Origin: Dichotomocladium elegans
Taxonomy: Eukaryota > Mucoromycota > Mucoromycetes > Mucorales > Lichtheimiaceae
NCBI GenBank assembly: GCA_025716815.1
Contig: JAIXMN010000025.1
Coordinates: 310,001-374,000 of the forward strand
Direction: 5' to 3'
DNA length: 64,000 nt
In this document: in pieces, positions 56,972-64,000 of the stretch
How positions within the stretch are numbered: the stretch's first letter is position 1
Layout of the letters: each line of letters starts with the position of its first letter
Made by a program: the position numbers and the translations under genes
Notes under the pieces: model-generated
Database searches by the model: none
What the model saw: the letters and a program-made list of their open reading frames with translations, nothing else
What the model was told of the DNA's origin: nothing

Positions 56972-59900
56972 TCAATCAATAAGCTTTGCAAAGGCCATCG
57001 TGTTCTTCGAGAAATAGTCGGCAATGACAGAAAAACCATCTTCTTCACTGTCAAGCTACAGTTGTTTCGTTAGCATAGCATCTAAAAAGATATATTGCTT
57101 CGCAGTTACCTGATCAAAGAAGAGGTCGTGACGATCTGCATTGGCTTCTTGGGTGCGTCTGATTTCGGAAATCATACGATGTTGAATTGCACAGTGAGGG
57201 CACTCTCTATCGTTGTCTCCAAGACATCTATCGGAATAAACCATTAAAATAAATGCCAAGATCATCGAAGTATTTTATCCAAATTACCGTTGGTGATACG
57301 AGTGGCGACAAAGGAAATGAATTGCAGGAAGGTCAAGCATACCATCGCATGCGCTGCATTTTTGCACCTGAAATATGCGAGCACTGAATAGTAAACGGTA
57401 TTCCATAAGCAATCAACACAAATATCTCCTCTTTAAGATTGCGGATAACCCACCTGGTCTGGAGTTCTTCAATTTCATTCCTGCGTCTCTCAGTTTCATC
57501 GCGATAGCTTTCGATCAGTTCTTCGTTCTAATTAAAAGGTATGAGGTTATCGAAGATAGGTAGCGAGCAGCTTAGTCGCCCTTACCTGTTTCAGTTCCTC
57601 GCGTTCATGTTCGATCTTCTTGCCAATATAACGTTTAATGAGGCTGATTGTGGCGACGTTGCTCCTCGCCAAGGCCTGAACGACCTGAATGGGAGGCAGC
57701 AGGTCTTGGGAGTCGATATGATTAAGAACAGAGAGGAGCTCTGGAGTGGATTTCGACATCACTTCAGAGTTGGACGAGAAGTAGGTCAAAACAATTGGAT
57801 ACAAGGACGAATCCTTCGGCCTAAAGAGCTCATGAATAAAACTGCGTTTCCTCTTGTACGCTCATACTGCCTTCTTCTTACCCGTATTTCCGGACGCATT
57901 CAATAACACGATCGGTTTCTTCTTTGTCGATCCAAAATTGCAAAATATCTGCATACATTCCTTTCTTTTCATAGAGATATACAATACCCTCGTCGAACTG
58001 CTTCAACTCACAGAGTACAAGGGCTTGGTTGGTATCATAATCGACGGAGTTGTCTTTGAGAAGTGCTAGAGCCTTAACTCTGAAATTCTTGCGGCGTTTC
58101 TGCCGCTCACGATCACCCATCAGATTCCCATTTTGCTGGCTTAGATTAGGCGACGAGGTCACAAGATGGATAGGATGTTCATCCATGAGATACAGTTCCA
58201 GCAGAGTGTTCCATATGGACTTTCGTTCTTTTTTCTCTTCCGATGAGAGCTCGGGTTGCGTGTGATGTGCTTGGTACGCCGCCTTATCATCTCTTGTGCT
58301 ATAACTGCGTATTGAAGCTGCATCGTTAGCCAACCTTTCCGGTGACTGTGTAACGTGTGCCCATCGCTTTTCATAGACGTGCTCCAACAGAGTAACCAAG
58401 CAGTCTGGACGATCAACAAAGGCTGGCATGAAGATATCGGTGGATGGAAGCGTATAGTTCAGGCTCTTTTGCTGTAACTTATCATTTTCAGGTGGTGATA
58501 CGTCATCTTTTACACTCGTATTGCCGGATCGGATCGATCCAGATTCGGGACCGACAGGAAAAGGAAGTGTCGAAAACGCCTGAACATGAGCCCGGGTATC
58601 TTTAGCTGACGGTGTTGGGGACAATATGCGCTCATCCGCATTCTGAGCTGCCAAGCTTCCTGTACATAGGTCGATGAGGATTTGTGTAGTTTGTTCTGGA
58701 AGATGATTTAACAGAGTCTTGCAATATTTTTTAAGGCTGTTCTCGGCCTACAGAGAAATTAATGTTTAGTACGCGATGATGCCTCATTAAACATATATTC
58801 ATACTTCGTATGGCGAGAGCTTGCGAATATAGCTAAGCGCAGTCTCATAGTCTCGTATATCTTCGATAACAATATCTAAATACCTGGATTATGTATTAGC
58901 TTTTTCACTCTCCTCCTTGCAATGGTTGGTGCAAACGTACAGATCATGTTCATGAAATTTCTCGGCTAAATACATCGCATGTTTGTAATAGCCAGCCTGG
59001 CGACAGACACTTATGGCTGTCTCGAGGTCAAAATTAAGATCTGCGTCCGTCTGATAAATCCTATTAATATTGAATAATGTACAGCGGAATAGTAGTTACC
59101 TTGAGGAAATAATCCAGACGTGACACATCCTTAAGTTTGGTATAGCAATTGAGCAAAAGTGTAGTGTGATCAGCGTTTGCAAGGCCATGAGAATGAAGTT
59201 CTTGTAGGTAGCTTGTTAGATTGTAAATTCTCTGAGCATCCAGGAACTAAAGTCAAAGTGGCGATAGTTATAACCTTTTATCTCCGCTATAGATATCTAG
59301 AAACTGACCTTTCTAATGACATAAGACGGCTCAAGTTGACCAATTGTGCGAATGTATTGTTCCACAGCCCCATCATAGTCGCCTTTCCTATACGTGGTAC
59401 GTGAATGAGTTAATCTGTTAAATAAAAATACATATACACACATACATGTACAAATGGTCGGCATATTTTTTGAAAATTTCAGCGATGCTCGCATCGTCGT
59501 ACTTTTGCGAATGTGCCAAGTTAATTGCTAACATATAAAGGTTCAGTTTGAACAGTATTTCCAGCTTGGTAGGTGTATCCTTCTCGTTGAGATAATACAC
59601 CTATCGATAAACTTCGTGGTCAGACGCTATGTCATATTCGCATTGGAAGGATAGATGTACTCACTTTTCCATCTGTGCCGACGATCCACACGGAATTCCA
59701 TTCGCAAAACACTCCACGAATATCACCGACAAATGTGCCAACAAATGCTATAAATTTGTTCGCGGTGTCGAAAATAGTAACTTTCGTGAGTTCATTCATT
59801 GGAGAACCACGGCCCGAGCTGAATCCGAGGGTCGACCTGCCGCTCGATAATATGTTACTGGTCGTGGTGACCGGTGGAGAGACGATAACCAGATAATTGG

Positions 59901-61160
59901 ATTTGAACCAAGTCATAGATGATTTGGGGCTATCATAAGCAAAGCATTGACCACGCCCAGTGGAATCATAAAAATAAATTGCCTGGACCATCAATTAACA
60001 GCAAGAAGAGGATACGGACATGGACATATAATAGACCTGGCCTGAGAACTTACTTCATCACGTCCAACAACCATTTCCTGAGAATCACTCATGATCGCAC
60101 ACCCAAGACCACATCCTTGTTCGTCAAGAGTGGTCTAAACACAAATCAGAAGCTGGAAGATGCTCGAGATACTGACGCTTACCACTGTAGGTTTGTTGGC
60201 TGTAGTGTTGTAAGACATGATACTATTGGTCGTGACAATGAATAGGATGGTGGACTTCGTTTGTTCACGGAATCCAAGGCCTAGCCAACTAATGTGAGCA
60301 CACTTATTTTGATTATTCATCTCTTGATCCTTTACCTGTAATCGGCTCTTCTCCTTCATATATAACCTTTTGCTTAATAGTTCGGTCCTTGGATAAGTCG
60401 CCGCGGATGTGAATGACAACACCACTCGCTAAACCAATGGCTAGTTGGGAGAGATTATCGAGAACCGCGATCGTCGTGACCTATAAATGGCGGTTGAGTC
60501 ATGATCGCTTATTTTCGTAAAAGATATAACCTTTATATCCTTACAGGATAAGGCTTCGCGCCATGTTGGATTTTGATCGACCGAATACAGGTGGGGGTAA
60601 TCGTCTCAGATTCCCCTAATTTTGCCGAGTCCATGTCCCAAAATTTCACGACTGGAGCGCCACTATCTTCTTCCTGGAAGGACGTCGCACTATCAATAAC
60701 TATACAACGAATTCTGTGCTTAGACGAAAAAGCTTACCCCAACCGAAATTAAAATATTCTTTTGCTTGAGCTGCTTTAAATGGGTCACGCGGCCATCTTT
60801 GTACGCGACAAACTGGTGTGTCTTGAAATTCCGATCAGATACATACACATTCCCTGTCGAATGTGTTGCATGAAGGTTAAGGTATTGATGCGATGAGACA
60901 TTTTCATTTGGAGTAATGTTTTTAGACAAAAAGGATATCTGCTATAGAAATATGATTGCGGCCACTGGTTATTACTGAAGTGTCGGGTTTCTGTAAGGGG
61001 CGAGATGCGTGAAACACGATGCATAAATACAGTGATGTTTGGCAGTAGCTATATGAACCAAGCATACCTGGAATATGGCAGGCGATTTTGTTCGGTCATT
61101 AGGATCGAGAACTTGCTGTTTATCGAAGAAATTAAATTGCTTCCATTGAACTGCTGCCAT
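56972..61160 (-). CDS. VPS11: HOPS/CORVET subunit VPS11 (RING-type)
   Basis: Eighteen exons; first 61160-61068 and 60938-60738, longest 58747-57882, last 57227-57110 and 57055-56972. All 17 junctions are in phase; 1035 residues. VPS11 is a core subunit of the CORVET and HOPS tethering complexes for endosome and vacuole fusion. Visible: N-terminal WKQFNFFDKQQV and propeller strands (RVTHLKQLKQKNILISVG, CGLGCAIMSDSQEMVVGRDE). Then the clathrin-repeat region: LNLYMLAINLAHSQKYDD, GDYDGAVEQYIRTIGQLEPS, FLDAQRIYNLTSYLQ and RQAGYYKHAMYLAEKF. The C-terminal RING (about residues 943-985) has CSACDGMLDLPAIHFLCRHS, YHQRC and CPHC. It ends DGFSVIADYFSKN. A roughly 85-residue Ser-rich insert follows AAQNADERILSPTPSA. 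Confidence 0.95.
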
Positions 61161-61322
61161 TTGGAGGGCGGTAATATGCGTTTGAGTGAGAGTCCCAGGA
61201 GAAGATGAAAAAGAGACGACAGTAGCTGCGGAGTTTTGTAGACCGGAATTTCAAGTATCTCTCAACGAGCAGCGAGTCGTATCAGTCCCCGCCCCCGAAA
61301 CAAAAATCTCTTACTGCAACTC
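61161..61322. promoter_or_regulatory. Short bidirectional promoter VPS11 / ALKBH6-like
   Basis: Only 162 bp separate the two start codons on opposite strands. The stretch is also open on the plus strand (with CNSCAKL) but in a different frame from the dioxygenase, so I treat it as 5' UTR and promoter. Confidence 0.5.
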
Positions 61323-62324
61323 ATGCGCAAAATTGACTATAACTCCAAAATACCTGGCCTCGTACTCTTTGAGGATTTTGTCAGCCCTGAGGAAGAATCC
61401 CAACTTGTCAAGGCAGTTGACAATCAAAAATGGTGCGGTCTAGGAGTAGGGTGTGTATGAAAAAGTTTAACGTACTCAATCTACGCGCAGTCAACTGAGC
61501 ATATCCCGTCGCTTTCGGTTTACACAAACATAGACCCAATCCGGAGCTCAAACGAAGAACACAGCAGTATGGTCACCTTTTTAGTTATCGATATAGGTGA
61601 GAACAATGTACAACGATCTTTGAGCATGCAATGGCTTGATGCTCAGTATGTTGTGATCAGGAAAGTCCTCGAGAAATATGGACCATTTCCGGATTTCGTT
61701 AACAGCATTGTCAGTCGTATAATGGATAATCATCTAATGCGCATTCGTCCTGATCATCTATTGGTGAATGAATACAATGCTGGTCAAGGCATTATGCCTC
61801 ACACAGGTCAATTCTTGAAAACAGTAGTTTCTGTCGACAATAGGAAAAATTCACATGCTTGATTTGGTATTGATAGATGCTCCGGCTTTGTTTGGGCCAG
61901 CGATCCTGTCCCTCTCGCTCCTGTCAGCGTGCGTCATGAAATTTACTCATAACGAAACACATGAATCTGTGGATATAGTGTTGCGTAAGAAAGAATTACA
62001 CGCCATCGCTTGGGATCCACATTGCTGATTATGTGTAGCCCGATACTCAATGTTGGTCATGACGGAGGATGCTCGGTACAAGTATAAGCACTCTATCTCC
62101 AAAGATCTGATAGAGATATCTAGCGATGGGATCACTATACAAAGAGATAGGCGTATATCATTCACCTTCAGAGGTAAAACGTCTGATCTCTCTTTATGAT
62201 AAGATACCTGATGTAGGCTATTTTAGAAATAATTGCCTGGGAAGTTCCCAATGAGGAGGATTCCTGTGGGTGTAATAATATGAAACGACAATGCGGAAAA
62301 GAAGATAACAATAATACCGCATAA
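61323..62324 (+). CDS. ALKBH6-like 2-oxoglutarate/Fe(II)-dependent dioxygenase (AlkB family)
   Basis: Six exons, 61323-61450, 61535-61597, 61661-61806, 61877-61984, 62039-62173 and 62227-62324, give 225 residues, near ALKBH6 length (about 238). Phases all agree. N-terminal IPGLVLFEDFVSPEEESQLV; nucleotide-lid segment KWCGLGVGPNPELKRRTQQY; then FPDFVNSIVSRIMD and the core DHLLVNEYNAGQGIMPHTDA with the iron-binding HxD at about residues 111-113. Next AILSLSLLSACVMKF, the distal His in ARYKYKHSI (about 166), and the 2-oxoglutarate Arg in RRISFTFR. All three metal ligands and the Arg are present, so it should be active. The substrate (nucleic acid or protein) is not predictable. The tail is Cys/Asn-rich. 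Confidence 0.85.
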
Positions 62325-62536
62325 TGTGTGGAAGAGACGGTCGACAATATTTAATTTGAAGTGATAGTCTACATATCATTTATGTAATTGACATACCGGT
62401 ATATCCAGCTCCTTTCTCATTGCACGATGTTGCCTTCGTGGCATGCTTTATCTATTTATAAAAATAAATTGGGGTTTAGATTACTTCGGATGCCCGAAGT
62501 GCTAGCAGTCTATGTACAGTAAACACTAGCAACGCA
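62325..62536. other. Spacer
   Basis: 3' flank of the dioxygenase gene; nothing recognised. Confidence 0.4.
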
Positions 62537-62543
62537 TATAAAG
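62537..62543 (+). promoter_or_regulatory. TATA-like box
   Basis: TATAAAG, 79 bp upstream of the ATG at 62616 and followed by a CA/AC-rich leader, as in expressed fungal genes. Confidence 0.35.
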
Positions 62544-62615
62544 CCGGAAAGCTTTCCTTCAACGTTTACACATCATCTTCCGTACAAAAGAAAAACTTCT
62601 ATCATCGACTACAAT

Positions 62616-62813
62616 ATGAGTTTACAACAAGTGGTATCGATTTCTTCAATAAAAGCGGGAGCATTTCATATTACGCGGTTATTAACATCAGTCAGTGTAC
62701 AGCAAAGCAGAGCAGCACAATTTGCCGCCGCCCTCGATGTGGCGGTGTCTTATAACTCACGAAACGTCCGCCCCATACTTGTGTCATCTGTGAATATTAA
62801 TATCTTAATATGA
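62616..62813 (+). CDS. Candidate small protein, 65 residues, unknown
   Basis: ATG at 62616 in a good context (acaATGAGT) after a TATA-like box and a pyrimidine/adenine leader. The product (MSLQQVVSISSIKAGAFHIT, then RLLTSVSVQQSRAAQFAAAL) is Ser/Ala/Val-rich and mildly amphipathic. A perfect 12-bp inverted repeat starts 3 nt after the stop codon. No family recognised; it could be a first exon. Confidence 0.33.
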   Translation: MSLQQVVSISSIKAGAFHITRLLTSVSVQQSRAAQFAAALDVAVSYNSRNVRPILVSSVNINILI

Positions 62814-62816
62814 AGT

Positions 62817-62864
62817 GATGCTAGTGCTGTAAAGCATTCACGTACTAAAACAAGCACTAGCATC
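62817..62864. repeat. 12-bp inverted repeat, 24-nt loop
   Basis: GATGCTAGTGCT (62817-62828) and AGCACTAGCATC (62853-62864) are exact reverse complements, just 3' of the 65-aa frame. Confidence 0.85.
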
Positions 62865-63679
62865 CTCATCTAATTCAAGCAGTTGAGGCGATACGGCCAA
62901 AGTAGCTATAGTAACTTCTAATGATGTCATTGGTTTCCCTGAGGCCAGCCACGACTATGTACGTTTCAAATGACAAAATCATTGACACAGACGATCGCGA
63001 GGCACCTATCAAGCTTTTAAACATAACAGCTAATGGACTTCCCAGCTGTCGTTCGCAGCGAAAAAAATTGCGATGTCTTTGCTACTTTTGCATAATTTCA
63101 ACCCATTGATGCTGACTTATGCAACGACTCCAAAGTATTCGTTTGCTTAGAAACATCATCGCCATGAAGAGAGTTTGACCAGGGCCATTCCAGACATGAG
63201 CGCTTCATTCCTCGCATTCACACCTGCATGAACGACTGAAGAGATTTTCTTTTCATCTCCTATCAACGCCAGCTACCTATTAGCCCAGTATCTGCCATGA
63301 TAATCCATAAGGCACAGGGTAGACCTTAAATAATGCTGGAATTGGTCTACTGTACTAGAGGACGTGCTTTCTCACGGTCAACTGTACGTCGCTACCTCCA
63401 GAGCTACAACTCCTCCATCATCCGGATTGCAAACTGATATTTCAAGCGCACTGCAATAACGGCCAACGTAGTATACCGTGAAGTGCTCCTCCATTCACCG
63501 ATTTTCACTGACATAAACCCGAAGCTGCACCATAACTGAAGCACATATATTGCTCATACTTGTTTTTCAATATTGTATCTCTCTCAAACCCCTTCTAAAC
63601 CAACCATTTTTACATTTTATATATGTAAGTATCTAAGAAATAGTGATTGACAGTGTTGTTGCAATTCCTACCGGGGGGC
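62865..63679. other. Gene-free spacer
   Basis: AT-rich, no conserved frame. Confidence 0.4.
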
Positions 63680-64000
63680 CTAAGGAAGACGCGCAGCGGG
63701 CAGGTTACCGGTGATGGCCCGACGCAAAGCATAGGGGCTCATCAGCCGAGCAGAGAGGGGCAAATGCTTGCTTGTGGATAGTGATGAGATGCAAATTGGC
63801 AATCCAGTTGGCTCACCATGCAGGAATCTGCTTCCAGAGGCAACCACGAGAAAGTCGGCCGCCGTATGCCTTTGACCTAAAAACCAAGATACCGGCATAT
63901 ATCTTGGTCTGCTGCGCGCCGCTAGGATTGGTCCCGGGGGCGTACACTCGTGTCCGCCGGAGAGAGGCTTCCTACCAAGATGCATCACTGGTCTGCGGAA
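63680..64000 (-). CDS. GC-rich open frame running off the right edge, unknown
   Basis: Minus-strand frame open from the window edge to a stop at 63680-63682 (about 106 codons). The base composition changes at about 63665 from AT-rich to clearly GC-rich. The translation (GGHECTPPGPILAARSRPRY, then WFLGQRHTAADFLVVASGSR) is not low complexity, but I recognise no domain. It could be the end of a gene, a transposon, or the opposite strand of one. Confidence 0.25.
   Translation of the reverse strand, partial: FRRPVMHLGRKPLSGGHECTPPGPILAARSRPRYMPVSWFLGQRHTAADFLVVASGSRFLHGEPTGLPICISSLSTSKHLPLSARLMSPYALRRAITGNLPAARLP

Noticed and set aside
61186..61443. 85-codon plus-strand frame before the dioxygenase
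   Set aside because: It has no ATG start and the downstream conserved residues are in a different frame beginning at the ATG at 61323.

Overview
This 64 kb window is nuclear DNA of an early-diverging filamentous fungus. Genes carry many short introns (about 44-105 nt) with GT-AG or occasional GC-AG borders, intergenic spacers are rich in simple AT/CA repeats, and there are degraded transposons of types common in Mucoromycota. A Mucorales-like fungus is my inference; no rRNA, tRNA or species-diagnostic marker was found. Most exon models were built by hand from splice signals and reading-frame phase, so exon edges are predictions.

Left part (1-16 kb): the 3' end of a low-complexity protein gene; DLT1; a fungal relative of the metazoan POLR1D isoform-2 protein; a four-helix MARVEL-like membrane protein; an unidentified five-exon gene (7.6-8.4 kb); a decayed Fanzor/TnpB-like element (8.9-10.2 kb) followed by a piece of a DDE transposon; a 96-aa single-pass membrane protein; PAPS reductase (MET16); a nitronate monooxygenase; and a conserved protein of unknown function, possibly tubby-like.

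Middle part (17-43 kb): an MFS_1-like transporter with a Ser-rich loop, a GNAT acetyltransferase, mitochondrial uL30m, V-ATPase subunit H (VMA13, ten exons), a BAG-domain protein and an HPP-family membrane protein. A gene-poor stretch (26.8-31.4 kb) holds only weak small-gene candidates. A BCAS3-type WD40 protein (eight exons) follows, then a second repeat-rich stretch (35.2-39.8 kb) with another Fanzor-like relic, then mitochondrial oxaloacetate carrier OAC1 and alpha-SNAP (SEC17).

Right part (43-64 kb): a DDE-transposon relic, an F-box / zinc-finger / DUSP-like protein, a gene-poor 4 kb, a 13-exon MFS transporter of the allantoate/nicotinate permease type, DEAD-box helicase DBP10, the HOPS/CORVET subunit VPS11 (18 exons) and, head-to-head with it, an ALKBH6-like 2OG-Fe(II) dioxygenase. 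The last 1.7 kb has one small-gene candidate and a GC-rich open frame running off the edge.

The genes are mostly unrelated housekeeping functions. Membrane trafficking and vacuole biology recur (VMA13, SEC17, VPS11, possibly BCAS3-like), but there is no operon-like cluster. The most notable non-housekeeping signal is the set of two Fanzor-like (eukaryotic TnpB) relics, each next to the end of the same DDE element.
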